Assembly (NCBI RefSeq): GCF_004210375.1
Contig: NC_134834.1
Location: forward strand, 137,053,009-137,117,008
Length of the DNA stretch: 64,000 nucleotides
Reading direction: 5' to 3'
From: Tachypleus tridentatus
Lineage: Eukaryota > Arthropoda > Merostomata > Xiphosura > Limulidae
Below the pieces are notes generated by a model. That model saw only the letters and a program-made list of their open reading frames with translations. It was not told where the DNA came from and did not search any database. Positions 35,201-50,200 of this stretch are shown here, piece by piece (within the stretch, counting starts at the first letter, position 1; every line of letters starts with the position of its first letter). Both the position numbers and the translations under genes were made by a program.

Positions 35201-38200
35201 ATCTCCACTTGCTTTACTCATGATTTTCATATATGTGTATATAAAACACACACACACATATACCACTGGATAAACAAACACTGGTCTTACAGAAACACTC
35301 CATCTCAACAATGAGTGTTTTAGAAATATAGAGATTTAGTACAAATACAATAAAGCATATCCTACAGGGAAACACCCATCACCAGGCATGATCCTGAATC
35401 ATGATGAAAGGGATGGAAGAAGGAAATAACTCAAAAGGAAAAGGCTTCCTGGAAGAAGGAAAACAGAAGTTGTTCAACAGGGTTGCTTTATAATGGGCAA
35501 CAATAAAAAATGAACAAACCCTAATAAACAGTTAGGTGAGGAACAAAAGGATGGGATAGTCAGAAACCAATGTGAATGGACCAAAGTTTAAAGTAAAATG
35601 AATGTCTCTGAGAGACAGACAAGAAGAAAGAGTGAAAGGTACGGATAAGGAAAGATGTTGCATAAAAGTTGAAGTACCTGACTTGAGGCAAGTCACCAGA
35701 CAAAGATAAGCAAGAAGATGAACTGTGATTACGCCGAGATAAAATATGATCAACTGCAGTTGTTGTTATTTAGTGTTTTATGACACAAAGCAACTATGAT
35801 ATCTGCACCAAACAACTGGTAAAAACAATAAAATAACAGTGACAGTATTATAAAGTGAAAAGGGAAATTAAGTTGAAACAAAAACAGTGGCTCAATGTCT
35901 GATAAAAGCTTAAATAGAATTAAAAGGGCCAATGGTCCTTAAAAAAATTAAAAACATTTGTAAGGTGAACAGTGTCACCATTTCCAATGACACTGTCCAA
36001 CATCAGGGGTAATCCCACAGTAAAATCATGTCTTAAATGGTGTCATCACTCAAGGTTGTAACAATGGCAGAAAAGTAAAATTTAAGCTACTGTGACTCGA
36101 GGGTTACACAGACCACACATTGGTGCATCAGTCTCAGATAAAAGAAAACAATGAGTTAAAAAACTGTGACCAATGCATAACCATAGTTAGGACAACTTCC
36201 TTCTTCCGATCCTCATGGAAACAAAATAGCCAAAGAGCAACAGAAAGCTTGATCTGGAAAAGTTTGTTATCACATTACTCACTCCAAGTTGACAACCAAC
36301 TGGCACAGAGCCAAGCCTTGAATACAGGGCCATAGTCAATGTATGGAATAGACATGGCAGTGATAGTACCATAGCACAAAGAATTAGCTGCAGTGTCAGG
36401 AAGCTCATTCCTGTGGATATTGACATGGCCTGGTATCAGAAAAACTGGATAGAAGTAGATGATACAGAGAAATGAGACAGTTTTGAATACAGACGAGAAC
36501 ACGGTAAGAACTAACATGAAGCACTTACAGAGCCAGTAGAGAGCTAACTGAGTCGATATAAATAGTACAATTTATGCACTGCATAGTTCTACAAGATCCA
36601 GTACAAGATAAATAGTGTATAATTTGACAGTCAACCCAGAAACTGGAGAGGAGATCCTGTGAGCAACAATTAAATCACAATAAACCATGGCAGAGCTCAC
36701 AGAGTCACCTGATTTTGAACCATCCATAAAAATGGGAATGAAAGGATGGTTCAAAAGATGTTCGGCAAATAGAAGACAGTACTTACAATTGGGAGTATCT
36801 GCCTTCTTCAGATAACTCAAAGAAAGTTCACATTTGGGGATGGTTATAAACCATGATGGGCTGACCTGTGGAGACAGTAATGTCATCCAAAGACAGACCC
36901 AATTCACCCAACTGTGCTTGGATACGAAGACCAAAAAGAACAACAGCAGACTGTCTATTCTGAAAAAAACATGGCTCACTGAGGAAGGTAAACACAGCCC
37001 CATTAGGGATGTTGTAGTAAGGATCAAAATCTTGAAGCTTACAGTAAAGACAACTGGAAACAGTGAAGGTGTAGTGGAGGTTTATGAGACTCAGTGTACA
37101 AACTCTGTACAGAAGAAGTGCAGAAAGCCCTTGATGTGTAGCTGCTTGATGTGTGGAAAGGAAGTCAGCCCGAATATAAGCCTGAAAAACTTTGCCTTGG
37201 AGGCCACAGCTTCTACAAGACAGAGCTCAAGATCCGGGTGAATACTCCGTTGGTGGCAAAAGTGCAAGCAGACATTTTTAGAGAGAGAAAAGCTAATTTA
37301 AAACAGTTTGTTGTGTCCACTTCAGTAAATGATTGAGGGTCATTTATAGCTGTTTTTCAATGAACCTCATGTTGGAAAATTGACACGTGATATGGAAGTT
37401 GTCAACATAGAATCTGCTTGCAACTGTAGGGGTAGCTGTCTAATAATTACATTAATCTTTATAATATAAAGTGTGACACTCAAGATACAACTCTGAGGGA
37501 CTCCAAATTCCTGTGGGAAAGAATGGGAAAGTGTCAAACATACACAAACTTGGAATCATTGGTCCATTAAAATTTTTTTGATAGAAATGGGCAAATTGTC
37601 ACTCAACCCATATGATTGCAGGTCTGGTAAAATGCCATATGTAGAGATGCCAACTATTTCAAATGACTGAGCATAAGGATTGTAGACAGAGCCTGTACAG
37701 ATATCGTACAACCACTGGATACAGTTTTGAATCATCCATGTCTGTGGATCCACCTGTGGCTAAACTGTAAACACTGTTAGTAAGTATGCTTGAAATAATT
37801 TTGTCATCTTCACAACCCAACATTTGTACAATGGCTGTAGTTTTGGTTCTAGCACAGCCATATTTTTTTGCTATATCAGAGTCTGGGAACATTTTTTTCT
37901 GAATAGATGCCCTGCATCATTGGCTACAGCTTGGGGTAAATTATGAGCAATGACGAATTGCGTGAAAATTACTTTGCATTTATGTTTTCATATTCTGAAT
38001 TGTTACTCATAAATGTCGTTATCTGCATCATTTTTGTCTTCACCTCAGCCTTTTTGTTGGTGAGATGCTGATTTTGTATGTCTTGTTCCCCATATGACTT
38101 TGGAACTGATGGTAAAAAAGAAGCTAGTTGGGTACTTAATCCAAGTTTCATTCTCAGTTTGATGTCTTACGTGCTGAGCAGGTGCACAGTTCTGCTGAAA

Positions 38201-41200
38201 AGCAAAGTAATTTAAAAGTGTGGGATACCTATGAAAGGTATCCCAGGCCCATTTTTTGAGCCTTCTATGTCTTGAGACAGGTATTATTCCACTGAGAATA
38301 CCATGGAAAATGTTGAGGTGTTAGGAATACACTGCACAGCTGCCACATGGGTCATCTGTCAATGGCAGGATCAAGTACAAAGGGGTGTGAATCACTACAT
38401 TTAACACAGTGTGGTTCTAGTTTGCACTCATATGCATTGTGGTCTTTGCCAACACAATGAGTACCATGTTAAAGAACCACAACATGATGTCCTCAAGTAA
38501 CCTGTCTTGACTGTGGCAGGTGAACGTGGTGATGTAAATGTCAAAATTAGAACAGTAGTAGGCATCATCATTCTGTCTTTGTGAGTGGAAATTCAGCAAA
38601 CTACAGAAATGCCTTGGCTGGAAAAATCAGTAAGGATCTCTAACTCACGAATGTTCTTCCACTCCCTCTCAACCATAACTCCTCTTGAGGATTTCAGTGT
38701 AGCATGGGGTGTAATCTCGATGTCTATACTCCAAATGCACTTTGAATTTAGAAGTTTGGTGTGATGTGGTGAAAATGTCTCCTGAGCCAAAGAGGAGAAG
38801 GCTGATGGTGAATGAAATGGAAATTGAAGAAAACCTCAAAATGAATAAGAAACTGCATGGGGGTGATAATGGTTTTTTTACAACTGGATGAGTAAAACCC
38901 ATCTGAGCAGTGTCTCAATGAAGCAAGCAGGTTATTACTGAAAGACTGGGCAAGAAAAAAATCACTAGTAGTAGTCAGCTGTTCATGTAATAAAGAGTCC
39001 AAGCTCCCAGCAAGTAAAGATGATGTACCACTCAACAAAACACAAATGGAAATGAAGGACATATCAATGGCTCTCTGGAATAGAAGACAGAACCCTCATG
39101 GATGAACTGAAGAAAATGATGCAATATTGGGGTAATTGTAATATGAAGACAGGCATCCATCATAATGAACATGGTCATCCAAATTTAAGTGGGAAAAGAA
39201 AAAACAACCACCAAAGTGAGAAGTTGGACTTCAATGTGAAGTAAAGGATCTCCAGATAGATACACAGCCAGGAAAAATCCATGATGGATTTTCAATCTCC
39301 TGCCACTATGTTTTGGGAACAACAAAGAGAGGAAAGTAAAACACAGGTTGAGTGGTCATACCCAATTTAATGCTCTTTTGTGAAGGAGGTTTTGAACACA
39401 CTAGGCAAGACACATGAAAGAAGTACAATCCTGAGGAAGAGGGAAGTAAATCTGATAAGTAGATAAGGAAGGAGCAGAAATGAATGCAGAAACCTTCAAA
39501 CAGAACCTGCAGAGGACACAGAACTGACATAAAGCACAGATACAAAGGTACATAAACAAGACACTCATAGACAAAGTAATCATTATGAAGAACTAACAAA
39601 GCCTAGAAATTGTTTGAGTCTAGAAAGTACATAAAAATTGCAAACTGGTAAAATTGTGAAAATTCATCTAAAACCTAAAACAATAAGCAACACAAAATAC
39701 AAAACCACTACAAGAACTTATAAGATAAAAGATCCATAAATACTGAACTCATAAGTCTACTAAAACTGATAAGACTTGTTATGGACAAGAAAATAAAACC
39801 TACCCTGAAGAACACGAGAATAAGAAGGCACACAGTTAGCAATAACAACTGTTTCAAATCTAACCCATAATTAGACATGATTTGTAGTAAAGAAAAGGAA
39901 CTTCCAAAGAAATTAACATAAACAGTGAAACAAAGTATAAATAACAAACAAACCCACAAAACTGGACTAAGTTACAATAACTCAAAACCCATAGATATAC
40001 TGAAAATGAAATGAAAAAAAAGTAATAAATGCAAAGTTAGACTAAAGCAATTGACATGATTAAAAAAAATTATAATGTCTAACTCACCAAATGCTGAGCA
40101 GAGAAGACATAAAAAGACCTAAATTATCATGTCCACAAATTAGGTCCATCCACAAAAGCTCATATAAACTTGTTAAACATGAGTATACCAACAGGATATC
40201 CTGGGAAAAAGAACAACGCCTAACTCAGCAGACTACATGAAAGAGCACTAACAGGTAGAAAGTGCTGCAGAAAGAAATTTACACATAGTATATCTTTCTT
40301 CAGAAAATATCACAACATGGAAGGCAGAAATCTTCAGTGAAACTTAAGACACAAACTCCCTGTGAACTAAAACCTGAGCTTCTCCAACAGATATCGTCAA
40401 CTCTGAGACCTGGAAATACATGCCACAATCATTGTCTACTATTGCAGGTAATTAATCATCCATCATATTAAATCTTGAAACCATATTAACATATGAGAAT
40501 TTGGAAAACAGAAATATTTCTAAAATGTATGAGTAAAAACAACTGAAATCAAACTTAAGTTTAAACTGATATAAATTTGTGATCAAGTCCAATCAACTTT
40601 TTGTAGTCACATGGAGAGTGATTTGAAACATACATCTATATACAAAAATGCTAACTGAGAAAAGTGAGGATTGTGCTAGAATAGTAGAAGGAGCTACCTG
40701 CAGTAGTAGAGATAGTGCAGTATGATTTGTTGAAAGTAGTCACATGATCAGAACTTGTTCTGAAATGGCACAAAAATGAAGGGGTATAAAAGACTGGAGC
40801 ACTGTTACTGATAAAAATTTTTACCAATGCTTAGTGTAGTGGTTCCCAACCAGGGGTGCGAGATAGCATTCCAAGGGGTGCAAGATAACAATTTGTTTCG
40901 GCCACCTTCACCTTTATTCTTAACTAAATAATATTGTGAGGGGTGCAAAAACATATTAAAATTTTTTCGGGGTGCAGGGCATAAAAAAGGTTGGGAACCA
41001 CCGGCTTAGTGGGCAAACCAAGGTTGAGAGACCTTTGGTGAGAGGAGGTAGTACTATTTCCAAACCAACAATATTCCGATCTTTCCCCTATTTTCCAATT
41101 AAAAGCTTCTTGTTACACCCACTAACATGCTTATCTTACATTTAACCCATTCACTAAGGCTGTAAAATATATTTCCCAGAGCAAAATGGTTGAGATGTAA

Positions 41201-44200
41201 TCCTTAAAAACAGTGAAAATATAAATATACTGTTCCTCTTATCAAACATTCTGAAATATACTAACATATAAAATTAATAAATTCTATATCAAGCTATCAA
41301 ACAGTTATATTTTGATTGTTTAAATGACTAAATTTAATGTAATATAACAAATAAATAATATGCAAAATAAATATGATTATGATAGATAATAACCAAACTT
41401 TCTTTTTAATTCTGTCAATGACAAAGAAAACAAGATTTACTGAACTTCTACAGATGACTAATAAACATGCTTTATTGCAGTTCTATATATGACAAATAAA
41501 TGAGCTTTACCATAATTCTGTAGATAACTAATAAAAATGCTTTAGTATAAACTTATAGATAGTCTATGTACAAGCTACTGCAAATTTCATAAATAAATAA
41601 CAAACAAACTTTTCTGTAATTATATAGGCTAATATACAACTGTTAATTCAATAAATGACCAATGTATAAATTTCCAATATCTTTCAATTAACTTTCTGGA
41701 CTAAAAAAAACCAACAAAAAACAACATTAACAACCTTTGTTGTAAGAAACAACATACCAGCAAGAACACCCACATAGCCCAGTAGTATACAGTCCCAAAG
41801 AACCAGACTTTGTAGAAAAATCGCAACAAGAGAATACTTGCACGTGTCATCGTACATTCATCTTAAAAAAAAAAGCGAATGGTTAAGTATTAAAAGTCAT
41901 GGTTAGAGTACCATTTGATATTAATAATATTCCACAGCTAAGTAAGAGATGTTATTTTTGTTTTATTAGTCCTTTTGGGGATGATAGCATCACTACTTTT
42001 ATTTCAATATTACTCTAAAAAAGTAAGTTTCACAAAATCTAGTACACATTTTCTTAATGTTGTTTATGCAATTTTTGAAAGGAAAGAAAAAAAAAGATAA
42101 TTTGATCTACTATTTCAATTTCTTTTGTTGAGTGATGCACTTCACTCCCTTTAAGGTATAAGTGACAAGAAATTTACCAATGACCTTACTTTTCAAAGTG
42201 ACAAAACAGTTTACTTTGTCATGTTTGCTAACTGTATTTTATACTTTTTTCTTGGCTAAGAAGTTCTTGTGGTTTGGTGTTTGAGTAAATTTAATATAAC
42301 TTACAATAAAAGAGGATTTATGGTACCTGAACAGTTTGTGATTTCAGTATGTATAACTTGTAACACTCACTTGACCAAAATGTCTTTACTTGATGCCTTA
42401 TCACAAAATATTTTTTAAACTTTGAAATGGATATAAAGTAATTATCAGATATAAAAATATATTATCAGAAACTAAAAAAATATTCCCAAAAAAGTATTAA
42501 AATTGTTTTTTGTATTTAGTGTATGTCTCTAACTTTCCTTTTCTAAAATATCAGTTATTTCCATGAGGCATTATGTATTCTAAATTACAGTGTTATGACA
42601 GAGCAAATGACCTTTCCTTTCTCACATTTACAAGGATGGGATCACATCAAAGTGATTAACACTGAAAAGTGCTGAGCATAGTCACATGGAACAGCATTCC
42701 TATTATTGTTTTGCTGTTTATAACACACACACACACATTTATATTGTAGAAAATCTCCCATTCCTGTAATCACTTGATTGCAGTTGCATTCTTCAAAGCT
42801 AAGGACCATTAAAAGCTATAAAGATTATCCTGAGAGGCACCAATAAATACGAGTTCAACCAATAAACTTATGACTAAACATAAAGGCCCAAAATATAAAA
42901 TATATGCCAAACCGAAAATGTTCAAATTTGAATAAATAAATAAACGCTTGCAGTGCAACAAAGAAAATTTAGAAGCTTATGATTTACAATTCAGACATGA
43001 GAAAAGTTTGAACATTGTTGAATTTTTATTTTTTTTGCATAAAATTAACGAGTACTAATACTTAAATATTTTTTGATTAATATATTTTTCAAGTAAATTT
43101 AAGCATTTTATTTTAATTACATTTTTTCAAGTTAAGTTACGAGTGTGTACTCAAGTGATGCAAGATCATTTCTTCAGAAGAAGGTTACAGGCTGGAAAAA
43201 TTATATATTTCATATGATGAGCTTCTGAAAAAACTGAAACTTCCTTTTCTTCAGAATTTTGATTCAAAACATAAGTATATTATTCATCATCAAACAATTC
43301 CTAAACATTCATGATAGATTTGTTTCTCTATAATAATTACTACTAAATACAATAAATTAGAAGTTTTTTACCAGGCAGTGCCTCTGAGCTGCATCTCTTG
43401 AGTACTTGGTTTGTAGAATTCCCTGTTGCATTTGTTATATTAGCCTAAAACAAGAAGGTATACTTGAATGTAAAGAATCATGAATGTCTTCTGTAAGATG
43501 ATATTGTCCAATTTGTACACATAGAATAACAAGACAGTAATGTAAAGATGAAAACTCATACATAATAAAATGTAATAAGTTATAGTAAGATGATGATATA
43601 TATATATATAGATAGATAGATATATATGCATAAGGAATAATGATAGCCTATAACAATGGTTCAAAAATGTGTACCACTATAAGTAGGTATGCTTTCAGTT
43701 ACTCATTTTACAATACATTAGAAAGGAAACAACACTATCTATTCATAATATACGTGCACATTTATAAATTAAAAAAAAATTGAATCTTTAGCATAACTTT
43801 TTTGTCCCCACACCCCTCTAGATCTTTCTGTAGATCGATGGTTCTCAACCATTGGATCATTTGTCTATGGTATGATAAACTGTTTATATTTATAACACCA
43901 CAAAAGTACATATTTAAGAACAGAAACTAATAATATTTTGAAATAAGATACACAGTAACTATTGTGTTTCCTCCAGAAAATGCTTTATGTGAATTACTTA
44001 AACATTAAATTATGTTACTTTAATATTTTATAAAGTCCTATGTAAACTACAGTGAACATCTTTTGTGTCAGTTCAACAAAAAATAATAATTGAGATAAAA
44101 TAATTAAGACAATTTATAATTATCAAAACAAATTAACATAATGAAATACTGGCTAATTACTATAAAAATACAAGAGTGGATGACTATTACATACAAATAT

Positions 44201-47200
44201 CAATAACATCAAAAAACATTGTATAAAATAATCAATAACATATTTTGATTACTACTCTTTTCAGTTATTCTAACTGTCAAAGTTTAAAGTATGAATAATC
44301 AATCGATTGAACATAATTGATTACTCAAGCCCACTGATTAATTTATTATCAATTTTCTCTAACAGCTCAATTCTACAAGCATATAGTCAAAACTCTTTTC
44401 ATCATTTTGATCTTAATGTTTATAAACTCAAAAATAAAAAAGAGCTTAAAAAAATCTTTACAATTATCATAACAAAACTTAAACAATCAACCAAATTCTA
44501 TCAAATATCATTACTTGCAAAACTTCCACAAAAAATTTCAGTACAAAAACTATATATTATTAACACTTTGAAACATGAAAAAGAATAAAAAAAACTCTTA
44601 CAATGTACTGTTGACTGCCATAGGTGGTATACTGTGGTGAAACATTGTAGAGAAATATGTTGATAGCAAGAATAGTATACATTAAAGTTGAACACAACAT
44701 CAACATTCCCTGGGGTGGTGTCCTGTGAGGACGTATCTTGTACATCTGATGTTGATATCAATCTTATTTATTTTGAATTCCAGTTCATACAGTTTATTTA
44801 CTTACAAGTGCATAGAAAATACTCTACCTCCATTTAACTTCAAAACCAAAAAACAAATGTATGAATTTACACAATTATGTTATGTAAAAGAAAAACAAGC
44901 TAATAGGTTTCACTGTCAAACATAAGAAAAGCTCCAATATACTAAATGAATACCAAAGAATACCATATTTCTTGTTTTAAGTTAAAATTATTTTCTTACA
45001 AATTATTTTAAAAAGACCAACAATCACACAAATTTATAATTCAAAATATTTTTTTCAAGTAATTACTCAATGTTGTAAAAATATCTCGTAAATTCATTGA
45101 ATAAATAATCAAACTAGTAACCTCTATACTTTCATACATTGCAGTTCTCTTTATGACACTTACTCTGACACACAAACACCAGATGCCAAGATTCCTGATC
45201 CCGTAAATTGTAAACAGAACGAGGTAAATCAGAACACACACAAAAATAACATAGTCTACTGGAAAAGCCTGAAAATGTAACAAGTAAATAAATTAAAGTT
45301 ATAATCTCTAGTACTGAAAATTCTGCAATAAATTAAAGCAAAGTTTTTAAATATAAATGTACTTTTAACTGAATAGCAAAAATACAGTGAGGTGAACAGT
45401 CTAATAAGAATACTTAAAAGTCCCTTGAAGAGCTTAAATATTAGCCTGAGTAAGTTTGTTTGTAAAATAAAATATTTCAGTGATATAAAGCTAAACTATT
45501 TTAATGTATTCAATAAATGAATATAGAAACAAAAAAGACTTTTGTTAGTGCTTAATTAATAGACCCATCTTGGATGTTTTATACCATACTTTATCAAATT
45601 TTCAGTGATGTCGAGAAACCCACTTGTTGAGAAATTTATATGCAAAAACGGCTCGTTTGGGTTGAGAAAATATTTTACATAGAAGGTCGAACAACGTTGT
45701 TCGCTCTTCTATGTAAAATATTTTCTCAACCCAAACGAGCCGTTTTTGCATATAAATTTATCAAATTTTATTTCTTTCAATTAAGACATAATTATATGGT
45801 TTATGTTCTATCATGTTTCATATGTGAACCTAGTCAGAATTCTGTGTTTGAGACTTGTTCAGGTTTTGTTTTAGTGAATAACCATGTATATGTGCTGTGT
45901 TTCTTCAAGTTTTATCTATTTTTTGATAATGAACCTAATCAGAATTATAAATTTGACACTACAAATCAAGTTGAAGTAAACTGGCAAGCATTAAGATTTC
46001 ATGTTAAAAACCGTTTGACAAAGTTCATTAAAAATCTTTAAAATTATAGGGAAATATTACATATCTATTAGTGCAGAAAATAACACTTATGAATATATTA
46101 TTAATGCAAATAAAGCTTTTACTCTTTTGAAATAAAGAGCCCAAATGTGGCTTAAAAGATTATAACATATATATCAACAATATATTTACCTTTTGAGCAT
46201 GAATAAGAACAAAGTCAAATGGGTTTGGCAATTTTGGTTCTTTCTGAGCATAACCCATTTTATAGCCAAGAGAGTTGATGGCTTTATCAATACTGACAAA
46301 ATACAAAAACGTTTGAAAGCTACTATTTACACTTTAGAAACAAACCAATTACACTATCAATACATCTATACATTAAAAAACAAAGAAACTTCATTATAAA
46401 AACATTTAGAAGCATAGATGTGTATACAAATATCAATAACACTACTGACATTCATACATTCTTAAATTCTAAATATTCACATTCTGATAAAATAGCCTCT
46501 TTGCTATTTCATATTTTAGGCATCTCTCATTTCTTTTTAATTATAGGGATTCTATTTTAAAACAAGATATAACATACTGTTACTTATGACAATTTCTGTC
46601 ACACTTACTTTGTTAGAAGTAAAGAAACCCATAGCAAGAATCCAAGTAGAGCTCCAATAATTCCTATGGCTATTTCCACAGGGCGTAGTATGCATTTACA
46701 CTTGTATAGGAAACTTTCTCTTAGGTTCTTAAGATGTCTTTCTTGTCTAGAAAGCAGATGTTCATTTTCTTGAAGCTCAGCCAAATCAGATTGTTCTCGA
46801 GATGACAGCCTTTTTTTATTTTGATACTAGAAGTATATAAAAACTAATTATAAAACATTATAAATTAGTATTTAACAATTACAAAACTTACTTTTATATA
46901 TATATACTAAATCTATTATTTTCCCCCTCACTTTACATGTTTTCCAGGATCTATTAACCTTAATGAAGACTTCTGAGAGCTTGAGCAACCCATAATCATA
47001 GAAATTCATGGAAAGTCTCAGTAAACAATATACCACAAATAAACTTTTGTACACACATCTTGCAGAAAAAAACTGGTATGTTCAATTCATTATGTGGTTT
47101 TTGTCTTGAAGGAACTTTATCTTGTTGGGATCCATTCCATGCAAAGATACTTCACTGCAGTATAATAAGTATTTTAATATCATGCACATTCATCAGGGCA

Positions 47201-50200
47201 TATTTTTATCTCTAGAAGTTTAACTTACTGTTATTGTTGTGAACTACAACCACAATATTTTTTTGGAGAAACTCCTCCAACATTTTAAAATGTTATATGC
47301 ATAAAAACAAACTAAAGCAGACATATACTCCATCCAAAATACTACCCTGTATCATATGCCAGATACTGCTCATATAACTTTCAATAATTTAGATTTTGTT
47401 CAACTACCTGTGTTTGGAGAAACTTAAACACAGTTTATGTTGCATTTTAGACCAAAAATTGCAACTTATCTTGTTTACAGATTTAAGGGAGGATTAATTC
47501 TTTAACTAAAATAGACCAGAATTCTTGGGTTACCTTTTATAACAAGCTATTTAACCTTCTTCACTACTTAAGCATATAACTATAAAGTACCCTGTTTCCT
47601 CCTGCTTTCCTTTAATTATGAAGTTTATCATTACAGATATCTCTCTCTTTCTTTGAAGTTCTAAAATTTCATGCCTTGCATGAAATTGGTAATTAAGGAA
47701 TAGGAAAATTTCATATAACAATCCTATAATGCAACTTTCTCAAACAAGGTCTATTTTAGATGTTCTATACTTACAAATTTTCCCACTTGACAAACTGCAA
47801 GAGAAGGCTTTTCAATTGTATCATAACTAGCCATAAGGAGGACCAGGAGTATGGTTACTGAATACAAAATTGTTACATATATCATGAATAGCCTTTTGAA
47901 TTCTCCAAGTTTACAGCAACAATCTATATTATCTGATTATCATAGATGTACACTGTCAAAATGTAAGCACATTTGCTGTAAATACATATACATTACCTTG
48001 TTTCTCAGGTTAGTTATCCGTGATGTTGTAATTTCTCTTTGTTTTGTCACATCATCTTCTTCTGCTACAGCACTTCTAGTTCCCCGAACAAGATGGACAG
48101 GCCATGATGAGATCCCACAACTCTACAACACATTAGTAGATAGTAAATAATAACTATAACAATCATAATAACCAGAACTGAGGTTTCTTTAATTCATGTT
48201 ATAGATAACTGTAAGGTTTTATGTATAAGCAAGATTATTTACAGTAGGCATCTGTGACTTGTTGGCAATAAATTTCAACAATAAACAAACAGCACACAGT
48301 CCACTTTTTTTAAAATAATATATTAAATCAAGTCAAACAAATATAAAACTGTTCATTACTTTTGAACACAATTTGACAAGATGAGTTATTTTTCCTGCTC
48401 TGTTATTATAATACAGCCTATGATGCTTTCACTTTAAAAATGGTCACTATACATTCTCTATGGCTAAACTGACAATCACACAGTTTAGATTTATTTAACA
48501 TTTCTTGTAACTCATTTTGGATGCATAAGTATACCCCAACAGAGGCCTAGAATGTTTCACACACACATTACTAGATATTACAATGCAATAATAACCAATT
48601 AAAACAGAGAGAAAATCAAAGGTTTTAGTAACATGATACAATAATATCACAATCACTGATTTGTAACTAGTGAAGTACACAATGTATTATTTGTAAACAG
48701 TTATGTAATCAAATTTGTGATAAGATATCACTTCCAAAAAATAACTGAATTTAACACTCTTGGTATATAAACTATCTACATCATAACATTTGAATTAAAC
48801 TTCAGATGAAACAGTCATATGTATCTAACAATTACTATTTCAAATGCACTATCTCAATATATAATACATTGCAGTTGTTTTATGGACATCTTATGTAACT
48901 ATGTTTTTTTCCTTTTCTGTCATTACAGTTTTTACAAAATATCTATATACACAAGTTCTACAATTCTTAAAGAATATATGAAATATCACTTTTAAATTCA
49001 ATTTTTATTTCTGATATGATTTTGAGATTTGGCTATTTACATTTTGTGTTGATTTTATCCTACAGGTAAAAAAAAAACTGATATAACTTTAGGCAGAAAA
49101 GTACTAGTGCACATATTTGATACCTTGGAGATGAAAATTGTGCACTTTTGACACATTTCAGCTTGCTTTATTCAAAATAAAAGAACATAAACAGTCAATT
49201 AATACCTACAGATACATTTATTTCAAAAGCTCTATAATGTGTATTTTTTTACACAGTAAAATTATAAAAATATATATAAACACCAAAGTGTACACACTCA
49301 CAGAGTAAATGATGAAATACAGCATACCAATAAGACTTAAAACCCCTAGTATAAAGGACAGAGCATCTTCACCACCTGAAAGGAAAAGAAAATTCAGTGC
49401 TTATTAAATGCTTGCTTCAAATATACAACACTGAATAGACAATACCTTCAGAAACTAAAAGTCAAAACATTTATTACATACATTATTTCAACTTCATGAC
49501 CTGATAATCAAACCCTTCAGCACTCAATGTATTATACATTCCTGACCTGGAAGTCAAATAGCCATCACAAAACATACTACAATTTCATGATCTGGAAGTC
49601 AAACCCTCCAACACATAATGCATTATGTCTTCATGACCTGGAAATCAAAACCTTAAGCACACAATGTACTATATTTGATAAACTCTCAAACACAATACAT
49701 TACACCTTCCTGCCTGGCAAATCAAATCATCCAGCACACAGTGAATTACACCTTAATGACTTAAAAATCAAACCCTGTATTATGCCTCCATGTCCTGAAA
49801 ATCAAAACACACAACATACAATGCATATCATGTTAAGATTCTGCTGGTTTTGAGTATATTTACTTGAACATATAACAATTCAAATTCACTGTTCAATACT
49901 ATATAGTAAACTGGCAACTTGCTGATTGTGAAAGTTAAAAATTAATCTATGACATAAAGGTCTAATGCCTTCTTTAATTGGCTGTACCCTCTACTGTGGA
50001 CTGCAGTTTTGCCTATTTAAGGCTCATCAGCATGACTTGGGTCAGCAAACCAAAGAAATACAGCTAAGCCTCTTATGAGGGTGAAGTGTATAAAATATGT
50101 ACACAAAAATTCAAAGATATTATATTGCATTGCATCATTATAAGAGGCCTAATGGTATTTCTTTGGTTTGCTGAGCCAAGCTGTGCTGATGAACCTTTAA

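Larger units (their letters stand above)
32287..41757 (-). other. LMBRD1 last intron (9.5 kb)
   Basis: Bounded by the GTATGT donor after 41758 and the TTTCAG acceptor before 32286. Contains LINE copy B, two MITE copies, a hAT element and the ACATCCAG repeat. The 39.0-40.6 kb part is unassigned. Confidence 0.85.

Noticed and set aside
45640..46041. 133-codon plus-strand open frame
   Set aside because: Its first part is the palindrome and the rest is a weak internal repeat inside an LMBRD1 intron; no homology or splice support.
49527..49853. 108-codon plus-strand open frame
   Set aside because: Consists of the degenerate minisatellite in an LMBRD1 intron.
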